Below, one piece after another: positions 34,641-43,338 of a stretch of 54,628 bases of DNA. The translations under genes were made by a program, and so were the position numbers. Position 1 is the first letter of the stretch. Each line of letters begins with the position of its first letter. The stretch covers positions 1-54,628 of the forward strand of contig NZ_NRRW01000025.1 in assembly GCF_016583835.1 (NCBI RefSeq). The letters are read 5' to 3'. The notes under the pieces are model-generated. The model was not told the DNA's origin. It worked only from the letters and a program-made list of their open reading frames with translations, and did not search any database. This DNA is from Thiococcus pfennigii (GTDB lineage Bacteria; Pseudomonadota; Gammaproteobacteria; Chromatiales; Chromatiaceae).

Positions 34641-35820
34641 GACGATTCTCCGATCCGCTGCGACGGCGAATAACACTCTGAAGCTGCCTCTCGACACCGC
34701 AGATGACCCGATCCCAGTCGAGATCGGCAGCCGCGACGCGGGCCTGACGGCCGAGCGTCCGAAGCCGCGCGCGATCGCCAGCGAGCGCCAGGGCGGCGGC
34801 GATGAAGGCATCCCGATCGCCGGTCGCGACGGTGACCCCGTTGTGCCAGGGCGCAAGGTAGGCGTGGGCGGCCGCGTAGTCGAAGGCGACGACGGCCAGG
34901 CCGCTGGCCATGGCCTCCGGCACCACGTTACCGAAAGTTTCGGTCAGACTGGGGAAGAGAAACAAGTCCCCGCTCGCATAGTGTGCGGCCAATTGCTCGC
35001 CGACCTTGGGGCCGACGAAGCGGTATTGCGGATGCTCGCGGCGCAGCCGCTCGAGGCCGGGGCCGTCGCCGACCAGCACGAAGCGGGCCGCCGGCTCCTG
35101 TGCGGCGATCGCCGCGAAGGCCGCGAGGGCCAGGTCGAGGTTCTTCTCCGCGGCCAGGCGTCCGACGTAGAGGACGACCAGGTCTTCGTCACCGCAGCCC
35201 CAGGCGGCGCGCAGCGCCGGGTCGCGTCGGGCCGGGTCGAACAGCCGCGTGTCGACGCCGCGCCCGAAGAGGTGCAGGTTGCGGAAACCCTGCGCGGCGA
35301 GCTGCTGGCGGAGTTCGGCGGTCGGTACCAGGGTCGCGTCGGAGCGATTGTGGAAGTCCTTCAGGGTCTGACCGATCTGGTGGGTCAGCAGACCGAGGCC
35401 GTAGTGCTGGCTGTACTGATCGAACTGGGTGTGGAAACCGGTGACGGCCGGGATCCCGGCCGCGCGTGTGGCGTTCAGGGCAGCGTGCCCGAGCGGCCCC
35501 TGGGTGGCGATGTAGGCGACGTCGGGGCGGTTCGCGCGCCACAGGCGGCGCAGGCGCCAGTAGACGGGTAGGCCGAAGCGCAGCCCGCGGTAGCCGGGCA
35601 GCGGTACGCCCGGGACCAGGGTCTGGCCTTCGACCTCGCCTGGCGAGGTGGTCCGTTCGCGTTGCCCCTGGCGGGGTCTGACCAGGTGGACCCGGTGGCC
35701 GCGACGGGCGAGGCCGCCGACCAGGTGGCGCATCGTGTTGGCGACGCCGTTGATCTCGGGCGGATAGGTCTCGGTCACGACCGCGATCGAGAGGCCTTTG
35801 GGGGTGTTGCTCATCGTCAT
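34612..35820 (-). CDS. GT4-family glycosyltransferase of the lipid operon
   Basis: This 402-aa GT-B enzyme has the N-terminal VVTETYPPEINGVANTMRHL, typical of MgtA/SqdX/mannosyltransferase-like GT4 proteins. Other landmarks are FHTQFDQYSQHYGLG, YVGRLAAEKNLDLALAAF and EX7E in TETFGNVVPEA. Relatives glycosylate diacylglycerol or phosphatidylinositol. The ATG at 35820 overlaps the preceding acyltransferase stop as ATGA, which fixes the start. Its position next to ornithine-lipid genes suggests a lipid acceptor. Confidence 0.9.
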   Translation of the reverse strand: MTMSNTPKGLSIAVVTETYPPEINGVANTMRHLVGGLARRGHRVHLVRPRQGQRERTTSPGEVEGQTLVPGVPLPGYRGLRFGLPVYWRLRRLWRANRPDVAYIATQGPLGHAALNATRAAGIPAVTGFHTQFDQYSQHYGLGLLTHQIGQTLKDFHNRSDATLVPTAELRQQLAAQGFRNLHLFGRGVDTRLFDPARRDPALRAAWGCGDEDLVVLYVGRLAAEKNLDLALAAFAAIAAQEPAARFVLVGDGPGLERLRREHPQYRFVGPKVGEQLAAHYASGDLFLFPSLTETFGNVVPEAMASGLAVVAFDYAAAHAYLAPWHNGVTVATGDRDAFIAAALALAGDRARLRTLGRQARVAAADLDWDRVICGVERQLQSVIRRRSGSENRHETVVATTQ

Positions 35821-36641
35821 TGCGCTGGCACCAGGCTGCGGCGGGCCGAGGCCGGTGTCTCCCGGCAAGGGGCGCCCTCGCCCGGGATGCGAGGCGGGTG
35901 CTCGCCCGTCAGCCCGAGCGCCCGGGCGATCGCGGCGCGTGCCTGCGCGGCGAGCTGGCGGCGGTCGGTCTGGCTCGGGTCGATGGGCGCCAGGAACTGG
36001 ATGCGCACGTCGAGTGGCCCGTGGCCGAGCACCCGGGCGAGGTGGGCGAGCAGGGTGTCGCGGCCGATGAAGGGGGCGATCGGGTCCGGCGCAGGCCCGG
36101 TGCCGTAGCGCAGCGCGACCGGCTGGATGACGACGCCGGCCTGTTGGCCGCTCGCGAACAGCCGCGGGTGGAAGCGTAGCAACGCGGTGCCGTCGCTCGT
36201 GGTCCCCTCGGGGAAGATGGCGACCGGCCGACCGGCCCGCACGCGCGCCCCGATGGCCTCGGCGAGCCCCGCCGTCTGATGGGCGCCGCGCTCGATGAAG
36301 AGGGTGCCGGCGACGGTGGCCATCCAGCCGACCACCGGCCAGTCGCGCACCTCGGCCTTGGAGAGGAAGTCGATCTCGCCCTGGGCGCCCAGCGCCGGGA
36401 TGTCGAGCCAGGAGACGTGGTTGACGACCAGGAGTGCGTTCGGCAGCGGGGTACCGATGACCTCGACCCGCAGCCCGAGGTCGCGGCAGACCCGCCCGTG
36501 CCACCAGCGCACGACCCGCGGCGTCGTGCGCGGGCGACGGCCGAACCGCTCGCCGGCGGCGATCGCGAGCGTCGCCGCGAGCCCCGCGATCAGGGTCGCC
36601 GCGAGGCGCAGCAGTCTCCAAGTCCGGGTGGCATGCGGCAT
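35817..36641 (-). CDS. 1-acyl-glycerol-phosphate / lyso-ornithine lipid acyltransferase
   Basis: This 274-aa PlsC-family protein has an N-terminal membrane segment, NHVSWLD (the NHxxxxD-type catalytic motif near residue 74) and FPEGTTSDG near 143. Directly following an OlsB-like gene, with six bases between, it is most likely the OlsA-type enzyme that O-acylates lyso-ornithine lipid. A phosphatidic-acid role is the alternative. The C-terminal 40 residues are Arg/Pro-rich and variable. Confidence 0.85.
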   Translation of the reverse strand: MPHATRTWRLLRLAATLIAGLAATLAIAAGERFGRRPRTTPRVVRWWHGRVCRDLGLRVEVIGTPLPNALLVVNHVSWLDIPALGAQGEIDFLSKAEVRDWPVVGWMATVAGTLFIERGAHQTAGLAEAIGARVRAGRPVAIFPEGTTSDGTALLRFHPRLFASGQQAGVVIQPVALRYGTGPAPDPIAPFIGRDTLLAHLARVLGHGPLDVRIQFLAPIDPSQTDRRQLAAQARAAIARALGLTGEHPPRIPGEGAPCRETPASARRSLVPAQ

Positions 36642-36647
36642 CGGTCG

Positions 36648-37415
36648 TTACAGGTCGCTGGCCCTGTCGAGGAAATGTCTCGAATAGGTGGGGTTGAGGT
36701 CGTCGATATTCAGCAGCATCAGCACGTCGGCGACGGCGAAGTCCGGGTCGCGGCAGGGCTCGCCGCAGGCCTTGGCCCCGAGGCGGGTGTAGGCGCGCAG
36801 CAGGGCCGGCAGCGGGGCGTCGAGGACGTCGTCGAGCGTCAGGTTCGTCAACAGCGGTACGCGCGGTTCGACGCGGATCGCCTCGGGCGCCATGGCCTGG
36901 CGGCGCAGTCGATTCATGATGGCCGCGGCCTGGATGTCGTCCTCGCCGAGCGGCATGCTGGCGCACCCGAACAGGTAATCGAAGCCGTGCAGGTTGATGT
37001 AGCCGGCGAGCCCGGACCAGAGCACGGCGATGGCCGAGCCGGCGCGGTGCTCGGGCGAGATGCAGGTGCGCCCGACCTCGAGGAGGCGTCCCGGCAGGCG
37101 CGGGATGGGGCCCAGGTCGAACTCGCCCTCCGAGTAGAAGCGTCCGAGGCGGGCGGCATTCTCGTCGGTCAGGATTCGCGTGCAGCCGACGACCCGCCCG
37201 GTCCTGGTCTCGCGCACCAACAGGTGCTGGCAGTAGGAGTCGAACTCATCGACGTCGAGGCCCGGCGCGCCGCCCTTGAGCTTGGCGCCAAGCTCCTCGC
37301 CGAAGACCCGGTAGCGCAACGCCTGCGCCTCGCGTACCTCCCGTTCCGTGGCCGCAAGCTCGACGAAGAGTCGTTCGCCGCGCTTGACGGACCGGGCCGT
37401 CGCAGAACCCGCCAT
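36648..37415 (-). CDS. OlsB-like ornithine N-acyltransferase (GNAT fold)
   Basis: This 255-aa acyltransferase belongs to the PF13444 (autoinducer-synthase-like GNAT) family. Landmarks are EAQALRYRVFGEELGA near residues 28-43, FDSYCQHLLV, VVGCTRIL and GRLLEVGRTCISPEHR near 105. OlsB attaches a 3-hydroxyacyl group from ACP to ornithine, the first step to ornithine lipids. The six-base spacing to a PlsC-type gene supports an olsBA pair. Other amino-acid lipids cannot be excluded. Confidence 0.83.
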   Translation of the reverse strand: MAGSATARSVKRGERLFVELAATEREVREAQALRYRVFGEELGAKLKGGAPGLDVDEFDSYCQHLLVRETRTGRVVGCTRILTDENAARLGRFYSEGEFDLGPIPRLPGRLLEVGRTCISPEHRAGSAIAVLWSGLAGYINLHGFDYLFGCASMPLGEDDIQAAAIMNRLRRQAMAPEAIRVEPRVPLLTNLTLDDVLDAPLPALLRAYTRLGAKACGEPCRDPDFAVADVLMLLNIDDLNPTYSRHFLDRASDL

Positions 37416-37530
37416 AGAGTGTCCCCGATTGAGAGTCGATGAAGACGGCTAGGATATCGGGGTTCTGTTGCGGGCCTGTGTTGGGGGCGTGACGGCGTCG
37501 TGACGGGCAATCCCCTGAATCTATAGGCTG

Positions 37531-38199
37531 CTAGGTCGCGGCCTCGGGGCGCAGCGAGAGGCTTGGCCAGCCTCGCACGCGGGCCTCGGCGGCGAGGATC
37601 GGGTCGGGGTCGACGGCGACCGGGTGGTCGACGCGCGCGAGGAGCGGCAGGTCGTTGTGGGAGTCGCTGTAGAAGTGACTGCCGGCGAGGTCGTGGCCGG
37701 TCTCGGCGAGCCACTGCTCGAGGCGCGCAACCTTGCCCTCGCGGAACGATGGAATCCCGGCGACCTCGCCGGTGAAGCGCCCGTCGATCTGCTCGGGGAC
37801 GGTCGCGATCAGGTGCGCGATGCCGAAGCGCGCCGCGATCGGGGCGGTCACGAAGGCGTTCGTCGCGGTGATGATGAGCAGTTCGTCGCCGTGGCCGCGA
37901 TGGCGTTCGATCAGTTCGAGGGCGGCCGGCAGCACGACCGGCTCGATCCTCTCGGCGATGAATTCGGCCCGCCAGGCGCGCAGGTCGGCGGGATCGTTGT
38001 CGCGCAGCGGGCGCAGCGCGAAGCGCAGGAAGGCCATGATATCGAGGTGGCCGGCCTGGTAGTCGTGATAGAAGCGCTCGTTGAGGCGGTCGTACTCCGC
38101 ACCGTCGACGACGCCGCGCTCGACGAGGAAGCGTCCCCAGAGATAGTCCGAGTCCCCGCCGAGCAGGGTATTGTCGAGGTCGAATATCGCGAGCGCCAC
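37531..38199 (-). CDS. HAD-IB family phosphatase
   Basis: This 222-aa SerB-like hydrolase begins with the HAD motif I FDLDNTLL (nucleophile Asp within the first ten residues). It continues with ITATNAFVTAPIA (motif II region) and HFYSDSHNDLPLL (motif III-IV). I prefer GTG at 38199 because CGGAGG lies six bases before it, rather than ATG 38214, which would place that Shine-Dalgarno inside the gene. Relatives dephosphorylate phosphoserine, glycerol-3-phosphate or lipid phosphates. It may lead the olsB operon, 115 bases upstream of it. Confidence 0.85.
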   Translation of the reverse strand: MALAIFDLDNTLLGGDSDYLWGRFLVERGVVDGAEYDRLNERFYHDYQAGHLDIMAFLRFALRPLRDNDPADLRAWRAEFIAERIEPVVLPAALELIERHRGHGDELLIITATNAFVTAPIAARFGIAHLIATVPEQIDGRFTGEVAGIPSFREGKVARLEQWLAETGHDLAGSHFYSDSHNDLPLLARVDHPVAVDPDPILAAEARVRGWPSLSLRPEAAT

Positions 38200-38381
38200 C
38201 TGGATCCTCCGCATGCATGGAACGGCCGACCCTAGCGGGGCCGGGGTCGCTCGCCATTCTACCGCCGTCCGGTGCCCGGCGGACACGCAACGCCTCGGAC
38301 GCGGGGGCGCCGATTTTGCAAGTTGCCCGTGTTGCGGCGAATGTGGAAAAATGGCGACGCTAATCAGCAGGGTGCGCGGCC

Positions 38382-38921
38382 TTGATCGATTCGGACGGTT
38401 TCAGACCCAATGTGGGGATCATCATCTGCAACGACCAGCAGCGCCTGTTCTGGGGGCGGCGGGTCGGGCAGAATGCGTGGCAGTTCCCGCAGGGTGGGAT
38501 CCGGGCCGACGAGGTCCCGATCGAGGCCATGTATCGCGAACTCGAGGAGGAGGTCGGCCTGCGACCCTGTCAGGTCGAGGTCCTCGGGTACACGCGGCGC
38601 TGGCTTCGCTACCGCCTGCCCAAGCGCTTCATCCGCCGCCACTGCGGGCCCGTCTGTATCGGCCAGAAACAGATCTGGTTCATGCTGCGGGTCAATTGCG
38701 GCGAGCAGGCCTTCTGCCTCGACCACACCGAAAAGCCGGAGTTCGATGCCTGGCGCTGGGTGAAGTACTGGCAGCCATTGCGCGAGGTCGTCTACTTCAA
38801 GCGCCATGTCTACCTGCAGGCGCTCGAAGAGCTGGCCCCGCTCGTCTATCCGGACGGGGTCCCCGAGCGGCGGGACTGTCCATCCGGGCAGGTCGGCCTT
38901 CTTGGCCACGGGCACCGTTGA
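38382..38921 (+). CDS. rppH: RNA pyrophosphohydrolase
   Basis: RppH removes pyrophosphate from mRNA 5' ends and triggers decay. The 179-aa protein starts [17 protein letters not shown], and the start codon is TTG. The Nudix box [20 protein letters not shown] and following VGL fits GX5EX7REUXEEXGU. It is divergent from the HAD gene and precedes ptsP, the E. coli order. A TTG start fits the conserved N-terminus and no ATG/GTG is available nearby. Confidence 0.95.
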   Translation: MIDSDGFRPNVGIIICNDQQRLFWGRRVGQNAWQFPQGGIRADEVPIEAMYRELEEEVGLRPCQVEVLGYTRRWLRYRLPKRFIRRHCGPVCIGQKQIWFMLRVNCGEQAFCLDHTEKPEFDAWRWVKYWQPLREVVYFKRHVYLQALEELAPLVYPDGVPERRDCPSGQVGLLGHGHR

Positions 38922-39170
38922 TCCTCGGAATCATCCGCCAGGGTCTGGTGTCGCCGGTTGCGTCCATGGCGATCGGTTCCTTCCGAAGGATGAAATCTCC
39001 GCCTCGGCTGCGTTAGTGCGGCGCGCCTGGCGCTGCCGCCAACCCGCGCCTGCCGCTCGGTACCAGGGCCGACGGTGCCCTCGGTGCCGTCTGCGGGCAG
39101 ACCCCGCAAGACCTGGCGTCACCGCCGGATGACAGGGGTGTTTTCACGGTATTTCCGTCAGTGAGGGTCA

Positions 39171-41435
39171 ATGCTCGAGCCGCTGCGTCGCATCGTCCAG
39201 AAAGTCAACCAGGCACCCGACCTGGAGCAGGCCCTCGAGGTTATCGTCCAGAGCGTCAAGCAGGTTGTCGGGGCCGACGTCTGCTCGGTCTACCTGACCG
39301 ATTTCGAGGCCCGCGAGCACGTCCTGCAGGCCACAGACGGCCTGGATCCGCGCTCGGTCGGCACCGTGCGGTTGCCGCTGAACCGCGGCCTGATCGGGCT
39401 GGTCTGCGAGCGGGCCGAGCCGATCAACCTCGATGACGGCTCCCAGCACCCGCGCTACGTCTTCGTCAACGACACCGGCGAACAGCAGTTCCGCGGCTTC
39501 CTCGGCGCGCCGATCATCCAGAACCGCAAGGTCCTCGGCGTGTTGGCGCTGCGCCAACGGGCGCCGCGCCGCTTCGGCGATGACGAGGTCAACTTCGTCG
39601 TCACGCTGGCCGCGCAACTGGCCGGGGCCATCACCTTCGCCCGCATCAGCGGCGAGCTCGCCCGCCTGCAGGATGCGAACGGGCTGCCCAACCACTTCCT
39701 CCAGGGGTTGGCCGCCTCGCCGGGGCTCGCGATCGGCACGGCCGTCGTCGTCTATCCGCTCGCCGATCTCGATGCGGTGCCGGACAAGGCGATCGCCGAA
39801 CCCGGTGCCGAGGCCGAGCGCTTCCTGGGCGCGATCAACGATGTGGCCGAGGACCTCGAGCAACTCTCGGTGCGCTTCTCCGGGGCGCTGAGCCTCGAGG
39901 ACCGGGCGCTCTTCGATGCCTGGCGGATGATGCTCGAGAGCGATGTCCTGGTCGATAACACGCTGGCGCGGATCCGGGCCGGCAACTGGGCGCCCGGCGC
40001 CCTACGGGCGACCATCTGCGAGCACGTGAAGGTCTTCGATCAGATGGAGGACGGCTACCTGCGCGAGCGCGGCGCCGACGTGCGCGACCTCGGGCGGCGC
40101 ATCCTGATGCATCTACAGAACCTGAGCGCGCAGCCGATCGCCTACCCGCCGGCGACCATCCTGGTCGGCGAGGAGCTGAGCGCGATGCAGATCGCCGACG
40201 TGCCGCGCGAGTCCCTCGCCGGGGTCGTCTCGACGACGGGCTCGGGTTCCTCGCACGTCGCCATCCTCGCTCGGGGCCTCGGGGTGCCGGCCGTGATGGG
40301 GGTCGGCGAGCTGCCGGTCGGTCGCGTCGACGGTCGCGAGATCATCGTCAACGGCTACCGCGGGCGCATCTACGTCGCCCCGCGCGAGGCCATCAAGACC
40401 GAGTACCGCCAGCTGATCGAGGAGGAGCGGGTCCTGACCTCGGAGCTCGAGGGGCTGCGCCACCTGCCCGCCGAGACGACCGACGGCCATGTCCTCCCCC
40501 TGTATCTGAATACCGGCCTCGTCACCGAGGCGCGCCCGCTCGGCATCGAGGAGTCGGCCGGGATCGGCCTCTATCGCACCGAGCTGCCCTTCATCGTGCG
40601 GGATCGTTTCCCGGGCGAGGAGGTGCAGATGAACATCTACCGCGAGATCCTCGCGGCCTTCGCCCCGCGCCCGGTGACGATCCGCACGCTCGATATCGGC
40701 GGCGACAAGCCGCTGCCCTATTTTCCGGTCAGCGAGTCGAACCCGTTCCTCGGCTGGCGCGGTATCCGCATCACCCTCGATCACCCGGAGATCTTCCTGA
40801 CCCAAGTGCGGGCGATGCTGCGTGCGGCGATCGGGTTGGGGAACCTGCGGATCCTGTTGCCGATGATCAGCACCGTCGGCGAGGTCGAGGAGGCGCTGAA
40901 GCTGATCAAGCGGGCCCACGCTGAACTGCGCGACGAGGGCATGGCGGTGGCGCTGCCCCCGGTCGGGGCGATGATCGAGGTGCCGGCGGCCGTCTACCAG
41001 GTCGGGTCGCTGGCCAAGCGGGTCCAGTTCCTGTCGGTCGGCACCAACGACCTGACCCAATACCTGCTGGCCGTCGACCGCAACAACAGCCATGTCGCCG
41101 CGCTCTACGACGAGCTGCACCCGGCCGTGCTGAGGGCGCTGATGGAGGTCGTCGACGGCGCCCGGGCCGAGGGTGTCGAGGTCAGCATCTGCGGCGAGAT
41201 GGCCGGCGATCCGCTGGCCGTCGTGCTGCTGCTCGGCATGGGCGTGCACAGCCTGAGCATGAGCGCCGGCAGCCTGCTGCGGGTCAAGGCCGTGATCCGC
41301 AGTCTGAGCCGGGCGCGTGCGAGGGAATGCCTGACGAGCGTCCTGCCGCTCGAGGACGCCGCCTCGGTACGCCGGCGCCTGCTCGAGGCGATCGAGGAGA
41401 TCGGCCTCGGTGGTCTGACGCGTCCGGGGCGCTAG
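39171..41435 (+). CDS. ptsP: PTS-Ntr enzyme I (PtsP)
   Basis: This 754-aa phosphoenolpyruvate-protein phosphotransferase starts the nitrogen-related PTS. It has an N-terminal GAF domain (~10-160), then PEP-utiliser N-terminal, swivelling (phospho-His362 in GSGSSHVAILARG) and barrel domains. Barrel motifs include GIGLYRTELPFI and FLSVGTNDLTQYLLAVDR. It follows rppH by 249 bases. Its TAG stop is formed by the left terminal inverted repeat of a 272-bp MITE-like element, so the native C-terminus may have been altered by a few residues. Confidence 0.96.
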   Translation: MLEPLRRIVQKVNQAPDLEQALEVIVQSVKQVVGADVCSVYLTDFEAREHVLQATDGLDPRSVGTVRLPLNRGLIGLVCERAEPINLDDGSQHPRYVFVNDTGEQQFRGFLGAPIIQNRKVLGVLALRQRAPRRFGDDEVNFVVTLAAQLAGAITFARISGELARLQDANGLPNHFLQGLAASPGLAIGTAVVVYPLADLDAVPDKAIAEPGAEAERFLGAINDVAEDLEQLSVRFSGALSLEDRALFDAWRMMLESDVLVDNTLARIRAGNWAPGALRATICEHVKVFDQMEDGYLRERGADVRDLGRRILMHLQNLSAQPIAYPPATILVGEELSAMQIADVPRESLAGVVSTTGSGSSHVAILARGLGVPAVMGVGELPVGRVDGREIIVNGYRGRIYVAPREAIKTEYRQLIEEERVLTSELEGLRHLPAETTDGHVLPLYLNTGLVTEARPLGIEESAGIGLYRTELPFIVRDRFPGEEVQMNIYREILAAFAPRPVTIRTLDIGGDKPLPYFPVSESNPFLGWRGIRITLDHPEIFLTQVRAMLRAAIGLGNLRILLPMISTVGEVEEALKLIKRAHAELRDEGMAVALPPVGAMIEVPAAVYQVGSLAKRVQFLSVGTNDLTQYLLAVDRNNSHVAALYDELHPAVLRALMEVVDGARAEGVEVSICGEMAGDPLAVVLLLGMGVHSLSMSAGSLLRVKAVIRSLSRARARECLTSVLPLEDAASVRRRLLEAIEEIGLGGLTRPGR

Positions 41436-41703
41436 TACCTCGTTCCACCTTATTTTGCATTCTCAGAGACCCCCAAACGTGGCGATACAAGGCGCAGCCC
41501 GCAGGGAATAGCCATTCTATTTCCAAGGCCTGCAACGCCGAATCGGCGCGTTTGGGGGGCTCCCTTCGGGCGAGGCGAGAAGCGGCCGTCTGCGTTGTTG
41601 CGCGCGCTTGAAATAGAACGGGCTATTCCTGCGCTCGCGCGCCTAGCATCCGGCCGCTTCTCGTCTCGCTGAGGCTGCAAAATAAGGTAGAACGAGGTAC
41701 TAG
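41432..41703. mobile_element. 272-bp MITE-like element with 28-bp terminal inverted repeats
   Basis: The left end (41432-41459, CTAGTACCTCGTTCCACCTT onward) and right end (41676-41703) are inverted copies with one mismatch in 28. Inside are further inverted segments, GAATAGCCATTCTATTTCC (about 41507) and GAAATAGAACGGGCTATTC (about 41610). No transposase is encoded. No clear target duplication is visible by eye apart from the CTAG shared by both tips. Confidence 0.8.
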
Positions 41704-41739
41704 ACGAGGAACGGGACCAGGGAACGATTCGAGAATCAG

Positions 41740-42262
41740 CGGTAAAACTCGGTCCCTCGGGGCGCAATCGGACAGCCGGCAACGCGGCGCCCGGCAGAGG
41801 CCCATGTCGGATTACGGCGCGCGCTGGGCTGGTCCTTCTCGGCGACCGCCGCGCGGGCGCGCCTAATCCGACCGGGCCATGCCGGCCCTCGCCAGGGCCG
41901 TAGGTCGGGTTAGCCCCTCAGGGCGTAACCCGACGGCCGGCCACGCGGCGCTTGCGGAGGTCGGTGTCGGGTTACGGCGCGCACAACCGCTTCGTTCTCA
42001 TCGAAGGTTGTGCCGGCGCGCCTAACCCGACCTACGGGCCGTGCCGGCCTTCTCCGGGGCCGTAGGTCGGGTTAGCCCCTCAGGGCGTAACCCGACGGCC
42101 GGCCACGCAGCGCTTGCGGAGGTCGGTGTCGGGTTACGGCGCGCACAACCGCTTCGTTCTCATCGAAGGTTGTGCCGGCGCGCCTAACCCGACCTACGGG
42201 CCGTGCCGGCCTTCGCCCGGGTCGTCGTCGGGTTAGCCCCTCAGGGCGTAACCCGACGGCCG
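41740..42262. repeat. REP-like island with a 162-bp tandem duplication
   Basis: GTAGGTCGGGTTAGCCCCTC occurs at 41900 and 42062 (period 162), and a partial copy appears near 42224. The units between are almost identical, including the spacer ACAACCGCTTCGTTCTCATC. The last copy ends at the dolP stop. A divergent TCCGACCGGGCC copy occurs near 41867. Confidence 0.88.
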
Positions 42263-42264
42263 GC

Positions 42265-42921
42265 TCAGGTCTCCGGCCTCGGGTAGGTCTCGAAGAGGTT
42301 GACTATCTGGACGACGCCGGGCACGTAGCGGACCTTGGCGATCACGGCCTGCGCCTCCTGGGGCGTCAACAGGCCCATCAGGTGGACGGTGCCGGCGGCG
42401 GTGACGACCTTGACCCGCGTCGGGTCGAAACCGGCGATCCGCACGCTCGCCAGCGCGACCTTGACGCGGCTGGTCAGGTAGGCATCCTCGCCTTGGCGCG
42501 CCAGGCTCGCGACGGGTCCGATCGTCACCTGGTCGACGACCTTCCTCACCTCGGGGATGCGGCTGGCCAGCTCGGCGTAGCGACGGCGGATCTCCTCGGT
42601 CTCGGCCTGCCCGGTCAGCAGCAGGACGCGGTTGTAACTGGTCGCCGAGATGCGGCTGTAGTCGGCGATCTCGGCGTTCTGGTTGTACCGCTCGAGCGCG
42701 GCCAGTTCGATGCGCTGGTCGGCGAGCATGATCTCCGTCGGGCGCCGGTCGTGGAAGACGGAGACGCCGACGGCGGTGCCGCCGATGATGGCCGGGGCAC
42801 ACCCGGCGAGCAGGCCGGCGCCGGCGAGCGCCGCGGCGAGCAACAGCATTGCGGCGACGGGGCGACCCAGCCGGGGCGGCGGGCGATGGCGGACAAGCGG
42901 GGAGGGGGGCGAGCTATTCAT
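42265..42921 (-). CDS. dolP: BON-domain outer-membrane lipoprotein (DolP/YraP-like)
   Basis: This 218-aa lipoprotein has a long basic n-region, a signal helix and lipobox LLAGC (Cys about 37). Two BON domains follow, the first around ISATSYNRVLLLTGQAE and the second around RVKVVTAAGTVHLMGLLTP. DolP maintains outer-membrane integrity. The ATG overlaps the yraN end by eight bases, as expected for an operon. Synteny yraN-dolP near rsmI supports the assignment. Confidence 0.88.
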   Translation of the reverse strand: MNSSPPSPLVRHRPPPRLGRPVAAMLLLAAALAGAGLLAGCAPAIIGGTAVGVSVFHDRRPTEIMLADQRIELAALERYNQNAEIADYSRISATSYNRVLLLTGQAETEEIRRRYAELASRIPEVRKVVDQVTIGPVASLARQGEDAYLTSRVKVALASVRIAGFDPTRVKVVTAAGTVHLMGLLTPQEAQAVIAKVRYVPGVVQIVNLFETYPRPET

Positions 42922-43279
42922 CCACACGGAAGGCATCCTGGATCCAGTCGATCGCATCCGGCCCGGTGATCGCGAGCACATCGAAGCGGCAGGGCAGACG
43001 CGTCGGGTGTTGTTGCAGATAGTGGCCTGCTGCGGCGGCGAGCCTTTGGCGCTTGCGCGGCCCGACCGTCTCGGCCGGGGCGGCGAAGCGCGCCGAGCGG
43101 CGATAGCGCACCTCGACGAAGACCAGGACGCCGCGGTCGGTCATCACCAGATCGATCTCGCCGAGCCGACAACGGTGGTTGCGCGCCACCAGGCGCAGAC
43201 CGCGCGCCTCGAGGAAGCGGCAGGCCAGTCGTTCCTTTTCGGCCCCGAGCGCTGGGCGGCTGATGGGCAGTATCTTCAT
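42914..43279 (-). CDS. yraN: UPF0102 (YraN) endonuclease-like protein
   Basis: This 121-aa protein has the UPF0102 landmarks GAEKERLACRFLEARG, GEIDLVMTD and VFVEVRYR, which form a PD-(D/E)XK-type active site. Its cellular role is not settled. It is divergent from rsmI and upstream of dolP. Confidence 0.92.
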   Translation of the reverse strand: MKILPISRPALGAEKERLACRFLEARGLRLVARNHRCRLGEIDLVMTDRGVLVFVEVRYRRSARFAAPAETVGPRKRQRLAAAAGHYLQQHPTRLPCRFDVLAITGPDAIDWIQDAFRVDE

Positions 43280-43338
43280 CCGGGTCCATCGGATCGGCGT
43301 CGCTCCGCCGGCGGGGACCGAGCATCGGAGCAGACCAA

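Noticed and set aside
34612-36966. single 784-codon frame spanning the GT4 gene and the acyltransferase region
   Set aside because: Only the last 402 codons match a GT4 enzyme. The upstream part is an out-of-frame shadow of the PlsC-type gene, and the ATGA overlap at 35817-35820 fixes the true start.
38200-38214. ATG 38214 as start of the HAD phosphatase
   Set aside because: CGGAGG at the right distance from GTG 38199, and the HAD motif starting right after it, favour the GTG.
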